Assembly (NCBI GenBank): GCA_900547555.1
Contig: URHG01000023.1
Coordinates: forward strand, 1-38,057
DNA: 38,057 nucleotides
From: an uncultured Porphyromonadaceae bacterium
GTDB taxonomy: Bacteria > Bacteroidota > Bacteroidia > Bacteroidales > UBA11471
Direction: 5' to 3'
Shown here: positions 17,915-26,704 of the stretch, in pieces
How positions within the stretch are numbered: the first letter of the stretch is position 1
Layout: each line of letters begins with the position of its first letter
The notes under the pieces: model-generated
What the model was told of the DNA's origin: nothing
Database searches by the model: none
Seen by the model: the letters and a program-made list of their open reading frames with translations, nothing else
Position numbers and translations under genes: made by a program

Positions 17915-17977
17915 TTTGCCACCAAAAGGTAGCCCATATTACAACAATACCTATACCCCATCGAAAAAACAGACATT

Positions 17978-18616
17978 ATGAAAACATTGGAGCGTTTAGT
18001 TGCTGAGAAACTATTAAAAATCAGTGCCGTAAAATTACAGCCCGCCTTGCCGTTCACATGGGCTTCGGGGTGGAAATCGCCCATTTACACCGACAACCGC
18101 AAAACGCTCTCGTATCCCGCCATACGGAGCTTTATCAAAATAGAGTTGTGCCGGCTTATTTTGGAAAGATTCGACAACATCGACGCCATCGCCGGAGTAG
18201 CCACCGGTGCCATTGCACAAGGTGCACTCATCGCCGAGCAACTGGGACTTCCCTATGTTTATGTACGTTCGGCACCCAAAGATCACGGACTTGAAAATCT
18301 CATCGAAGGGAATCTTATTCCCGGGCAGCGTGTCGTCGTCATAGAAGACCTTATTTCCACAGGAGGCAGCAGCCTCAAAGCCGTCGAAGCTATCCGCAAC
18401 GTCGGTTGTGAAGTCGTGGGTATGGCCGCCATATTTTCCTACCGTTTCCCCGTAGCAGAGGAACGTTTCAAGACAGCAAATGTAGATGTTGTTACCCTCA
18501 GCAATTACGAAGCCGTATTGGAAGCCGCCTTGAAAACCGGCTACATCACCGAAGGCGACCTCGAAACCCTGAAAGAGTGGAGAAAAGATCCTGCTTCTTG
18601 GAATGTCAATAAATAA
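17978..18616 (+). CDS. pyrE: Orotate phosphoribosyltransferase
   Basis: The 212-residue product joins orotate with PRPP to give orotidine monophosphate in pyrimidine synthesis. The PRPP-binding motif is VVVIEDLISTGGSSLKAVEAI; the N-terminal FTWASGWKSPIYTDNRKTLSYP holds the orotate-site residues, and the KDHGLENLIEGN loop supplies catalytic lysine and histidine. It is followed after 25 bases by the SRPBCC gene and then argH, so arginine and pyrimidine functions may share one transcript. Confidence 0.96.
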   Translation: MKTLERLVAEKLLKISAVKLQPALPFTWASGWKSPIYTDNRKTLSYPAIRSFIKIELCRLILERFDNIDAIAGVATGAIAQGALIAEQLGLPYVYVRSAPKDHGLENLIEGNLIPGQRVVVIEDLISTGGSSLKAVEAIRNVGCEVVGMAAIFSYRFPVAEERFKTANVDVVTLSNYEAVLEAALKTGYITEGDLETLKEWRKDPASWNVNK

Positions 18617-18641
18617 TTCACGATAAAACCATTCAAGAACG

Positions 18642-19055
18642 ATGACCTCATTCGAAAGTCCCGTAAAAACAATTCCGGCAGCTATCGAAACCGTTTTCGA
18701 GACATTGTCGGACTTTTCCAACCTCGAACGTCTGCGGGACAAAATACCCGAAGACAAGGTTCAGAATTTCAGTTGCGACCCCGACAATTGCCGTTTTACG
18801 ATAAGCCCGGCCGGAAATATAGCCATACGCATCGTCGAAAGGGATCCCTACAAAACCATCAAACTCGAAACCGTCGAGTCTCCGGTTCCTTTCTTCATCT
18901 GGGTACAATTGCTGCCGACTCCCGAAGGGAACACAGCATTGAAACTCACGCTCCGCGCCGAACTGAATCCTTTCATCAGAGGCATGATTTCAAAACCTTT
19001 GCAAGAAGGCGTCAATAAACTAGCCGAGACGATCGCTTTCTTGCCGTTTGACTAA
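18642..19055 (+). CDS. SRPBCC (START-like) domain protein
   Basis: The 137-residue single-domain protein shows the pattern of the SRPBCC/polyketide-cyclase fold: a starting strand (FESPVKTIPAAIETVFETLSDFSNLERL) with a helix, then several beta strands (FTISPAGNIAIRIVER, TIKLETV, TALKLTLRAELN) and a long C-terminal helix (MISKPLQEGVNKLAETIAFLPF). Such proteins have a deep hydrophobic pocket for a ligand; which one is unknown. It sits between pyrE and argH, 25 bases after the first and 13 before the second, in one likely operon. Confidence 0.75.
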   Translation: MTSFESPVKTIPAAIETVFETLSDFSNLERLRDKIPEDKVQNFSCDPDNCRFTISPAGNIAIRIVERDPYKTIKLETVESPVPFFIWVQLLPTPEGNTALKLTLRAELNPFIRGMISKPLQEGVNKLAETIAFLPFD

Positions 19056-19068
19056 AAACGACACAGAT

Positions 19069-20409
19069 ATGGCTCAAAAACTTTGGGAAAAAAATGTAAA
19101 GGTCGATGCTGGCATCGACCTTTTTACGGTAGGTCGAGACCGAGAAATGGACTTATACCTTGCCCGTTACGATATTCTCGGGTCTATCGCGCACATCACC
19201 ATGCTCGAAAGCATCGGTTTGCTGACCCGCGAAGAACTCGATAAACTGACTCAGGAATTACGGAACATCTACGTCATAGCCGAAAAAGGAGATTTTCTCA
19301 TCGAAGACGGTGTCGAAGATGTCCACTCCCAAGTCGAACTGATGTTGACGCGCAGCCTCGGCGACATCGGGAAAAAAATACACAGCGGACGCAGCCGCAA
19401 CGACCAAGTGCTGGTAGACCTGAAACTGTTTATCCGCTCGGAATTGCAAAGTGTCGTAGAACTTACCGACAACCTTTTCACGACACTTATCGCCCAAAGC
19501 GAAAAATATAAAAACGTACTGATGCCGGGCTATACACATTTGCAGGTAGCCATGCCGTCGTCGTTCGGACTTTGGTTCGGTGCCTATGCCGAAAGCCTCG
19601 TCGACGACCTCACCGTATTGCAAGCCGCTTACCAGGTAAGCAACCGCAACCCTCTGGGATCGGCAGCAGGATACGGATCATCGTTCCCTCTCGACCGGAG
19701 TCTTACGACCCGGCTGCTCGGGTTCGACTCGATGAACTACAATGTCGTCTACGCCCAAATGGGACGGGGAAAAACCGAGCGCATCGTCGCATCGGCTTTG
19801 GCGTCGATTGCCGCCACCTTGTCGAAACTGGCGTTCGATGCCTGCCTGTTCAACTCCCAAAACTTCGGATTCATCAAACTACCCGATGCTTACACCACCG
19901 GATCGAGCATCATGCCGCACAAGAAAAATCCCGATGTATTCGAACTCACACGGGCCAAATGCAATAAAATACAGGCTCTTCCTTACCAGATAACCCTCAT
20001 CTCCAACAATCTGCCATCGGGTTACTTCCGGGATTTGCAAATCATCAAAGAGGTATTTCTCCCGGCTTTCAATGAGTTGAAAGATTGCCTGCGCATGGTC
20101 GAACAGATGATGAGCCGCATCACCGTCAACGAGCATATCCTCGACGACTGCCGGTACAACCCCATTTTCAGTGTCGAAGAAGTAAATCGGCTTACTCTCG
20201 AAGGAACGCCTTTTCGCGATGCCTACAAGCAGGTAGGGCTACGCATCGAAGCCGGAGATTTCACCCCGAACAAAGATGTACATCATACGCACGAAGGCAG
20301 TATAGGCAACCTATGCAACGAGCAAATCACCACATTGGAAAAAAGCATCGTGCAGGATTTCGATTTCGGGAAAACGCAAACCGCATTCGACTCCTTGTTG
20401 GGTCGCTGA
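19069..20409 (+). CDS. argH: Argininosuccinate lyase
   Basis: The 446-residue product splits argininosuccinate into arginine and fumarate, the last step of arginine synthesis. The fumarase/aspartase-superfamily signature GSSIMPHKKNP is present (about residues 278-288); other family blocks are DVHSQVELMLT, KIHSGRSRNDQV and MPGYTHLQVAMPSS. I choose the ATG at 19069 (MAQKLWEK), because it matches the family N-terminus; an in-frame ATG at 19048 would overlap the previous gene's end. It is followed 22 bases later by a lipoprotein gene on the same strand. Confidence 0.96.
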   Translation: MAQKLWEKNVKVDAGIDLFTVGRDREMDLYLARYDILGSIAHITMLESIGLLTREELDKLTQELRNIYVIAEKGDFLIEDGVEDVHSQVELMLTRSLGDIGKKIHSGRSRNDQVLVDLKLFIRSELQSVVELTDNLFTTLIAQSEKYKNVLMPGYTHLQVAMPSSFGLWFGAYAESLVDDLTVLQAAYQVSNRNPLGSAAGYGSSFPLDRSLTTRLLGFDSMNYNVVYAQMGRGKTERIVASALASIAATLSKLAFDACLFNSQNFGFIKLPDAYTTGSSIMPHKKNPDVFELTRAKCNKIQALPYQITLISNNLPSGYFRDLQIIKEVFLPAFNELKDCLRMVEQMMSRITVNEHILDDCRYNPIFSVEEVNRLTLEGTPFRDAYKQVGLRIEAGDFTPNKDVHHTHEGSIGNLCNEQITTLEKSIVQDFDFGKTQTAFDSLLGR

Positions 20410-20431
20410 TCACTTTTTTACCGTACACGCG

Positions 20432-20911
20432 ATGAAACGTATACTCTTCTATACCTTTTCGATTTTGGCGTTCTGCTTATGCGGTTGCGATAATTACGAC
20501 GACCAACGCCTGCCTGCCCGCCCCGTGCATATCGAAATCTATTCGGCACAGTGGAGCGTCTACGGCGTACATGGCTATATGGAATGGCAGACTTTCGTAA
20601 AAAGCACCCTGCCGAAAGGTTTTTCGTGGACAGCCAACAGTTATTCCGGTTTCGGCGGTGTGCTGCTCGCCTGCGGACTGAATAACGAACTTCTCGCCTA
20701 CGACATGGCCTGCCCCATCGAATGTCAAAGTAATGTACGGATAGAAGTGGACGAAGAGGCCGGCATCGCCGTATGCCGCAAATGCGGATCGACCTACGAC
20801 GTCTTCAACGGCTATGGACAACCCCTCTCGGGACGCGCCCAAGAAAAAAAATACGGGCTTACTTCCTATATCGTAACCAACACATCAACAGGGTATCTTA
20901 TTTCCCGATGA
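20432..20911 (+). CDS. Lipoprotein with Rieske-like domain carrying four cysteines
   Basis: The 159-residue product has a lipoprotein signal with LCGC, lipidated at Cys19. The C-terminal half looks like a Rieske domain: LLAYDMACPIEC, a 16-residue spacer, then VCRKCGSTYDVFNGYGQPLSG, comparable to the CxH ... CxCHGSxFD ... G of Rieske proteins. But both histidine ligands are replaced: the putative ligands are Cys94, Cys98, Cys115 and Cys118. So it could carry a 4-Cys [2Fe-2S] cluster, bind zinc as in a zinc ribbon, or be disulfide-bonded. It is probably anchored in the periplasm or outer membrane. It lies 22 bases after argH, though a functional link is unlikely, and ends just before a terminator. 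Confidence 0.7.
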   Translation: MKRILFYTFSILAFCLCGCDNYDDQRLPARPVHIEIYSAQWSVYGVHGYMEWQTFVKSTLPKGFSWTANSYSGFGGVLLACGLNNELLAYDMACPIECQSNVRIEVDEEAGIAVCRKCGSTYDVFNGYGQPLSGRAQEKKYGLTSYIVTNTSTGYLISR

Positions 20912-20913
20912 TA

Positions 20914-20961
20914 AACAAGTAAACGAGCCGCATCGATTTTGATACGGCTCGTTTACTTGTT
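20914..20961 (+). terminator. Large hairpin ending the pyrE-argH transcript
   Basis: A perfect 17-bp stem (20914-20930 with 20945-20961) has a 14-base loop in which ATC and GAT can pair further. It lies 2 bases after the lipoprotein stop. The following sequence is T/C-rich but has no strict T tract. Confidence 0.75.
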
Positions 20962-21643
20962 CCTCTTTATCTCCTCCCTATAAATCTCCAAAAGAACTCC
21001 ACAAAAAGACAGAAATTTCTTATGAGTTTCTCCGCCTCGTTCGCAATGAAAAATGGCCCATTATGACGGCTGTAAGGGAGAAAGAATCTTCCGTAAATGT
21101 TACAACCCTGCGGAACAATGTCATTCTGAACGGAACAATGAGAAGTGAAGAATCTCAACCGATAAAAGAGCCGGGGGGATTCCTCACATGCATTCGGAAT
21201 GATAGTGGAATTACGGTAAAGCATTTCAGCCTATGCGAGTAAAACGATGGGATCCCTCATCGGGCTATCGTCCTCGCTCGGAATGACAAACGTACAGACG
21301 CCCTCAAAAGCCCTCTGTCATTCTGAACGTAGTGTATGTAAAGAATCTCTATCTCAAAGGGATAGCCAATGAGATTCCTCGCATACGCTCGGAATAACAA
21401 TTTCATTCTGACGACCGTGAGGGAGGAAGAATCTCTTGGATAGGGGCATTGAGGAGAGATGCTTCATTATCGTTCAGCATGACAGAGTATTCTTTCGGGG
21501 ATTCCTCATGCTCGACCGAAAGCCTCGACTCGGAACGACCAGACAAGTACTCCATAACATGAATTTCCTTGCAAGGGGAACTATTCATTCCCGAAATGAG
21601 AAGAACAACACTCTATTTACAAAAGTACCCATCGGACAATACA
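20962..21643. other. Gene-free region with decayed repeats
   Basis: This stretch of about 680 bases has no open frame with protein-like composition. It contains several imperfect copies of two short sequence families, listed in the repeat entry, and no promoter or tRNA that I can see. It separates the housekeeping plus-strand genes from the minus-strand efflux cluster, whose last gene stops at 21644. Confidence 0.7.
21059..21540. repeat. Degenerate dispersed repeats, forward and reverse families
   Basis: Forward units begin TCATTCTGA and end GAAGAATCTC: 21059-21089, 21121-21156, 21318-21349 and 21404-21435. Reverse-like units begin GATTCCTC and end CGGAATGA or similar: 21177-21203, 21250-21288, 21371-21398 and 21497-21540. 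A forward unit is roughly the inverted complement of a reverse unit, so pairs can fold into long imperfect hairpins. All copies differ from each other, which points to old repeats that have drifted. They resemble the short interspersed repeats found between genes in many Bacteroidales genomes. Confidence 0.65.
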
Positions 21644-22762
21644 TCAACTGCTCTTCTTATAACTGAGAATCGCCCACACATTCAGAGCCACAGCAAAAGC
21701 GCATAAGGCGAAAAACTGGGGTATAAGTTCGATAAAGGCACTTCCTTTGAGGTAAACCAAGCGCATCACCTGCATAAAATACTTCAACGGATTGAATATG
21801 GTAATGACTTGCGCCCATTCGGGCATACTGGCTACCGGGGTAAACAGTCCGCTCATCAGAATAAAAATCATAATGAAGAAAAACATGACGAACATCGCCT
21901 GCTGTATCGTATCGGAATAGTTGGAGATAACCAACCCGAATCCCGAAACAACTAGAATATATATCGTCGCAAACAAAAATATGGTAAACAAACTGCCGGC
22001 GGGATTTATCCCGTAAACCAGAGCTGCTAGAATCATACACAATCCCAATACGATAAAACCGATGACCCAATAGGGTATGAGTTTTGCCAATACGAACATA
22101 GACTTTTTCACCGGCGTTACATTGATCTGCTCTATCGTACCAGCCTCTTTCTCCCCGACGATATTCAGTGCCGGCAGAAAACCGGCAAGCAACGTCAGCA
22201 ACATGACCATCAAGGCCGGGACCATAAACACCTTATAATCGAGATGCGGGTTGAACTTATACTGAGGCATGATACCAAAAACAGGAGCAGCGCCGGCCGC
22301 CGCGTTCGATTCTCCGAGGTATTCGGTTCTCAATTCGACGGAATAATCGGCGAGTATCGACGATAGGTAAGAAGTTCCCAGACCACCTTTCGTCCCGTTC
22401 ACGGCATTAGCCCGAACCGATATTTTTCCGGCTTCGCCATTTACCATATCCTTCTCGAAATCATCGGGTATTTCGAGAATAATATCGGCATCGCCCGACT
22501 CGATACGCCGCATCGCCTGCTCGTTCGTATCGGAAATATCGGTCAGAACGAAATAACCCGAAGAGACGATTTTCCGTATCAAACGTTCCGAATCGGGACT
22601 ATGGTCGTTATCGATGACACTCAACTTCACGTTCTTGATTTCCTGATCGGCCGCCCACGGCATGACCAGCATCATCATCAACGGCATCATGATTATCAGC
22701 CTCGGAAGAAACGTATTTCTGACAATCTGCTTAAACTCCTTTTCTATCAAGTACTTCAACAT
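21644..22762 (-). CDS. ABC-2 type permease (YbhR-like), distal
   Basis: The 372-residue product starts with an inner-membrane segment (FLPRLIIMMPLMMMLVMPWAA), then a large periplasmic domain (about residues 40-170), then five to six membrane segments (VFMVPALMVMLLTLLAGFLPAL, VIGFIVLGLCMILAALVYG, GSLFTIFLFATIYILVVSGFGLVIS, AMFVMFFFIMIFILMSGLF and a C-terminal one). GEKEAGTIEQINVTPVKKSMFVLAKLIPY is the conserved ABC-2 coupling loop. It is the last gene of the efflux operon and lies 7 bases after the other permease. Together the two should form the membrane channel for drug or lipid export. Confidence 0.88.
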   Translation of the reverse strand: MLKYLIEKEFKQIVRNTFLPRLIIMMPLMMMLVMPWAADQEIKNVKLSVIDNDHSPDSERLIRKIVSSGYFVLTDISDTNEQAMRRIESGDADIILEIPDDFEKDMVNGEAGKISVRANAVNGTKGGLGTSYLSSILADYSVELRTEYLGESNAAAGAAPVFGIMPQYKFNPHLDYKVFMVPALMVMLLTLLAGFLPALNIVGEKEAGTIEQINVTPVKKSMFVLAKLIPYWVIGFIVLGLCMILAALVYGINPAGSLFTIFLFATIYILVVSGFGLVISNYSDTIQQAMFVMFFFIMIFILMSGLFTPVASMPEWAQVITIFNPLKYFMQVMRLVYLKGSAFIELIPQFFALCAFAVALNVWAILSYKKSS

Positions 22763-22769
22763 GACAATC

Positions 22770-23876
22770 TTAACTTAAACGGGTTTTAAACTTTTTGAGA
22801 CTCAATACCAGCAGGAGGCAAGTCATCACGGCCAAAACACCAAGCTCTTTCATCACAAATTCAATTCCTACACCTTGTATCATGATTTTCCTTATCGCCT
22901 CGATATACCACCTCGCCGGCACTATCGCCGAGATCCATTGTAAAACAGGCGGCATACTCTCGATAGGATATATCAGGCCCGACAATATCATTGTAGGCAT
23001 CATCAGTCCCATACCCGAAGCCAGTATAGCCGCCATTTGCGTATCGACAAGGGTAGAAATGAGCAACCCCAGCGACAAGGCCAAAAAGATAAACACCAAC
23101 GATATAAATATGAGCGAAAATATATTTCCCACTACCGGAACATCGAGAACAAACACCGATAACAAAAGTATCGTTATCAGGTTGAGAATAGACAGGACAA
23201 AATAAGGAACGGCTTTCGCCAAGATAATATAGATAGGCCTCATCGGCGATGCGAGCAATACCTCCATCGTTCCCATCTCTTTTTCCCGTACGATGGCAAT
23301 CGAAGTCATCATGGCACAAATAAGCATCAGTATCATACCCATCACACCGGGAACGAAATTATAGGCACTCTCCGACTGGGGATTGAACAGCATTTTTATT
23401 TCGGGTTCGATACGGAACGGTATCTGTCCCTGCTCCGACAACGATTGCTGGTAAGAGGCCAATATATTCGAAGCATATCCGGTAATCATCGAAGCCTGAT
23501 TGGGTTCGGTGCCGTCGGTAATCAACTGTACCGACACATCGCCGGTACGCATCAGATTCTCGGCAAAATTGTCGCTGAACACAATGACGAGATTTATTTT
23601 TCCATATTTGAAAATATCATTGATTTCATCGACATCGGTCAGTTCCTCGACAAAATCGAAATACGAACTCGCCCGAAATTTCTCTATGATTTGACGGGTC
23701 GCCACATCTTTCGACGGGTCGAACACGGCGACCTGCACGTCTTTTACCTCGGTCGTAATGGCAAACCCGAAAAGCAGAATTTGCACGACCGGCATTCCGA
23801 GCAATATCAGCATCGTACGCTTATCGCGGAATATATGATAAAATTCTTTCCTTACAAACGATATAAACTGTCTCAT
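22770..23876 (-). CDS. ABC-2 type permease (YbhS-like), proximal
   Basis: The 368-residue product has the same layout as its neighbour: an N-terminal membrane segment (MLILLGMPVVQILLFGFAI), a periplasmic domain to about residue 175, then five hydrophobic segments (FVPGVMGMILMLICAMMTSIA, VPYFVLSILNLITILLLSVFVL, IFSLIFISLVFIFLALSLGLLIS and others). VREKEMGTMEVLLASPMRPIYIILAKAVPY is the ABC-2 coupling motif. The ATG at 23876 lies one base after the stop of the second ATPase gene; an in-frame start at 23945 would overlap that gene by 68 bases. The two permeases likely form a heterodimer. Confidence 0.88.
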   Translation of the reverse strand: MRQFISFVRKEFYHIFRDKRTMLILLGMPVVQILLFGFAITTEVKDVQVAVFDPSKDVATRQIIEKFRASSYFDFVEELTDVDEINDIFKYGKINLVIVFSDNFAENLMRTGDVSVQLITDGTEPNQASMITGYASNILASYQQSLSEQGQIPFRIEPEIKMLFNPQSESAYNFVPGVMGMILMLICAMMTSIAIVREKEMGTMEVLLASPMRPIYIILAKAVPYFVLSILNLITILLLSVFVLDVPVVGNIFSLIFISLVFIFLALSLGLLISTLVDTQMAAILASGMGLMMPTMILSGLIYPIESMPPVLQWISAIVPARWYIEAIRKIMIQGVGIEFVMKELGVLAVMTCLLLVLSLKKFKTRLS

Positions 23877-23877
23877 A

Positions 23878-24624
23878 TCAATCTCCTTTCCGTGTCGCTT
23901 CTCTCGCCAGCCGATGGAACACTTCGTCCATCGATTCCACAGCAAATTGTTTCCGTAAATTATCCGGCGAGTCGAGCGCTTTTATTTTCCCGTCGACCAT
24001 GATGGAAACCCGGTCGCAATACTCGGCCTCGTCCATATAATGGGTCGTAACAAATACCGTTATACCCTGCTCGGCCGCTTGATAGATAAGTTCCCAAAAC
24101 TGCCTGCGCGTTACCGGATCGACCCCGCCCGTAGGTTCATCGAGGAAAACGACTTTCGGTTCATGAAAAATAGAAACCGAAAACGACAACTTCTGTTTCC
24201 AACCCAATGGCAATGATCTCACCAGCGTATTCCGCTCTTCTTCAAACCCCAGTTCGTGCAATATACGGTCGGTCTCCGATACGATCGTTTTCTCTTTCAT
24301 ACCGTAAATTCCCCCGAAAAGGCGTAAATTCTCCCATACTTTAAGATCTTCGTAAAGAGAAAATTTCTGGCTCATATACCCGATATTTTTTTTCACGGCC
24401 TCGGATTGCCGGGCAATATCGAAACCGGCTACCCGGCCGATACCCGAAGTAGGGGAGCTCAACCCGCACAGCATGCGCATGGCAGTCGTCTTTCCGGCAC
24501 CGTTCGCGCCCAAAAATCCGAAGATTTCTCCTCGCAAGACATCGAACGATATGTGGTCGACAGCCGTAAAATTGCCGAACGTCTTGGTCAGTTCTTCGGC
24601 ATGTATGACAATATTATTTTCCAT
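23878..24624 (-). CDS. ABC transporter ATPase, catalytically canonical half
   Basis: The 248-residue ATPase has Walker A GANGAGKTT, Walker B VVFLDEPTGGVDP with the catalytic glutamate, and the switch histidine in TTHYMDEAEYCDR. Its signature motif, however, is LPLGWKQKL in place of LSGGQ. It overlaps the upstream ATPase gene by 11 bases. Its normal Walker A/B and histidine should pair with the normal LSGGM of the other ATPase to give one active ATP site; its own odd signature would face the other's degraded Walker B. The pair corresponds to the two halves of fused YbhF-type ATPases. Confidence 0.92.
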   Translation of the reverse strand: MENNIVIHAEELTKTFGNFTAVDHISFDVLRGEIFGFLGANGAGKTTAMRMLCGLSSPTSGIGRVAGFDIARQSEAVKKNIGYMSQKFSLYEDLKVWENLRLFGGIYGMKEKTIVSETDRILHELGFEEERNTLVRSLPLGWKQKLSFSVSIFHEPKVVFLDEPTGGVDPVTRRQFWELIYQAAEQGITVFVTTHYMDEAEYCDRVSIMVDGKIKALDSPDNLRKQFAVESMDEVFHRLAREATRKGD

Positions 24625-25534
24625 CTCGGGGTGTATTTGACAACAACATAAAACAATCTTCCACCGTAGGCTTTATCTCGGTTATGCCCACGTCGGAATG
24701 TCCTCTCGACTCCAAATATGCCGACAAACCAGAAACTCCCGACCGATCCTTAAATGTAGCATGACAAGCGACCCCGAACGAGAAAGCCGAGTCGATAAAC
24801 CGGTAACCGCGCAAATCATTCAACAGCTTATGCATCTGTCGGGAATGTACCGCATATATCGGTTTCGGGTAGCAGGCTATGATATTTGCCGGCGTATCTA
24901 TCTGCATAAACCGGCCGCCTTGTATCAGGGCAATACGGTCGCAAAGCGAGGCCTCGTCCATATAAGGCGTCGATACCAAAATCGTCAGTCCCTGTTTTTT
25001 CAACTTTATCAACATCTCCCAAAACTCTTTGCGGGATACGGGATCGACCCCCGTCGTCGGATCATCGAGAAAGAGGACCGAAGGCTTGTGTATAAGCGCG
25101 CAACTCAATGCCAGTTTTTGTTTCATTCCGCCGGACAGTTTCCCGGCTTTCCGATGTTTAAACGGTTCTATCTGCCGGTATATGTCGGCAATCAAATGAT
25201 AATTTTCTTCGATGGTCGTATGGAAAACCGTAGCGAAAAAAGCAAGATTTTCTTCCACCGTCAAATCCTGATACAAGGAAAAACGCCCGGGCATATAACC
25301 TATCCGGTTACGTATCTCCCGATAATTTTTCACGACATCGAGCCCCGTTACGGTCGCTGTTCCCGCATCGGCCAGAATAAGTGTCGTCAAAATCCTGAAA
25401 AGCGTCGTTTTCCCCGCCCCGTCAGGACCTATGATTCCGTAAATCTCTCCGGGATTTACCTCGAAAGATATATCGCTCAATGCTCGTACATTCCCATACG
25501 ACTTACCGATATGATGCGCCGAAACACTATACAT
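24614..25534 (-). CDS. ABC transporter ATPase, degenerate half
   Basis: The 306-residue ATPase has Walker A GPDGAGKTT and a canonical signature LSGGMKQKL, but the residue after Walker B is aspartate (VLFLDDPTTGVDP, usual glutamate) and the switch histidine is replaced by proline (VSTPYMDEASLCDR, usual TH). So its own hydrolysis site is probably weak. The C-terminal 80 residues (after about 225) form an extra domain of the kind seen in drug-export ATPases. The ATG at 25534 is preferred to a GTG at 25561, which would overlap the winged-helix gene. See the finding on complementary sites. Confidence 0.92.
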   Translation of the reverse strand: MYSVSAHHIGKSYGNVRALSDISFEVNPGEIYGIIGPDGAGKTTLFRILTTLILADAGTATVTGLDVVKNYREIRNRIGYMPGRFSLYQDLTVEENLAFFATVFHTTIEENYHLIADIYRQIEPFKHRKAGKLSGGMKQKLALSCALIHKPSVLFLDDPTTGVDPVSRKEFWEMLIKLKKQGLTILVSTPYMDEASLCDRIALIQGGRFMQIDTPANIIACYPKPIYAVHSRQMHKLLNDLRGYRFIDSAFSFGVACHATFKDRSGVSGLSAYLESRGHSDVGITEIKPTVEDCFMLLSNTPRDGK

Positions 25535-25544
25535 TGTTCTGTCT

Positions 25545-25769
25545 TTAATAATATTTTTCACTCATAGGTGTAACCAACTCCGCCAACAACACGCCGTCAT
25601 CATCGTGCAAGACGACCAGTTTTTCCCGTATCAACCAACCGAGCGAAAGCAATACATGTTCTTTCTCGTAATAGGTATGCGCGGCGATACCTTGCACACT
25701 CATGCATTTCTCATCGATCAGCAGTTGCCAAATGCGGTAGGCTTTATCGTTTATGCTCAATCTTGCCAT
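25545..25769 (-). CDS. Small winged-helix protein (DUF2582-like)
   Basis: The 74-residue product starts with ARLSINDKAYRIWQLLID and carries MSVQGIAAHTYYEKEHVLLSLGWLIREKLVVLHDD, the pattern of a compact winged helix: a short recognition helix after a turn, then a two-stranded wing. It resembles the DUF2582 family of winged helix-turn-helix proteins. It sits inside the efflux operon between the adaptor and the first ATPase, so it may sense or tune the system, but this is inference. Confidence 0.7.
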   Translation of the reverse strand: MARLSINDKAYRIWQLLIDEKCMSVQGIAAHTYYEKEHVLLSLGWLIREKLVVLHDDDGVLLAELVTPMSEKYY

Positions 25770-25777
25770 ATCGGGAT

Positions 25778-26692
25778 TTACTTATTTATTTTCACTTCGC
25801 CGTACATACCGCGTTTTATGTATCCGTCGTTTTTCACAGCGATTTTTACGGCATATACCAAATTGGCACGCTCATCACGAGTCTGAATCGTTTTGGGCGT
25901 AAACTCGGCCTTATCGGAAATCCATGTTACCGTACCGTCGTACCGTCTCCGTCCCGAAACTCCTTCATCGGCGAATACGCTTACCGGTTGCCCTATCTTC
26001 ATCGACGTCAACTGGTCGGCCGTGATATAGACCCTCAAAAACAGATTCTCCATATCGGCCACCTTGAACAGTGCCCGTCCCTGTGCCGCCAACTCTCCGG
26101 ACTCGGCATACTTCGACAAAATTGTTCCGTCGATCGGACTCGAAATTCGATTTTTCCCGATTTGGTCTTCAATCTGCGCAATCTGTGCCGACAATGCGAG
26201 TAACTCGCCCCCGACACTGCGGTTGTTGTTTTCCAGAGTTTCGATTTGCGCCGACAATTGTTTGTCGAGCAAAGCGATCTGCGCATTGATATCATCGAGC
26301 TGTTTCTGATTGGCAGCATTCGACTTTACCAGATTTTCGAACCTCGCTTGTTCTTTTTTCTGTGTAGCAATCTGCTGTTGCAAGGACGCTATCTGCCTCG
26401 ATATATCATAACGACGGCTCTCGACCGAGACCTTGTTGGCACGCAGTTGTTCTTTTTTCAGGTGCAGCTGCACGGTGTCGATACACCCCAGTTGCGAGCC
26501 GGCTGTAACTTCACTTCCTTCCTCGATATTCAATTGGACGAGCTCGCCGGCACCTTGCGCCGAAACGATTACTTCGGTCGCCTCGAACACTCCCGAGGCA
26601 TCGTATTCCCCGTTTTTATTCCGGCAAGACGAAAAGAACAAAAGCGACACGGCTACCCATACGGCCCCTCTTTTCATTTCTGTAAATTTCAT
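25778..26692 (-). CDS. HlyD/EmrA-type periplasmic adaptor lipoprotein
   Basis: The 304-residue product has a lipoprotein-type N-terminus with FFSSC (Cys23). The sequence GELVQLNIEEGSEVTAGSQLGCIDT is the first half of a biotinyl-lipoyl domain; then a long coiled-coil hairpin (about residues 75-170, with ISRQIASLQQQIATQKKEQARFENL and SAQIAQIEDQIG), then the second half of the lipoyl domain (ISSPIDGTILSKYAESGELA) and a beta-barrel part. Such adaptors bridge inner-membrane transporter and TolC. It is between tolC and the winged-helix gene. Confidence 0.92.
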   Translation of the reverse strand: MKFTEMKRGAVWVAVSLLFFSSCRNKNGEYDASGVFEATEVIVSAQGAGELVQLNIEEGSEVTAGSQLGCIDTVQLHLKKEQLRANKVSVESRRYDISRQIASLQQQIATQKKEQARFENLVKSNAANQKQLDDINAQIALLDKQLSAQIETLENNNRSVGGELLALSAQIAQIEDQIGKNRISSPIDGTILSKYAESGELAAQGRALFKVADMENLFLRVYITADQLTSMKIGQPVSVFADEGVSGRRRYDGTVTWISDKAEFTPKTIQTRDERANLVYAVKIAVKNDGYIKRGMYGEVKINK

Positions 26693-26704
26693 ATAATCCT
26701 ATTT

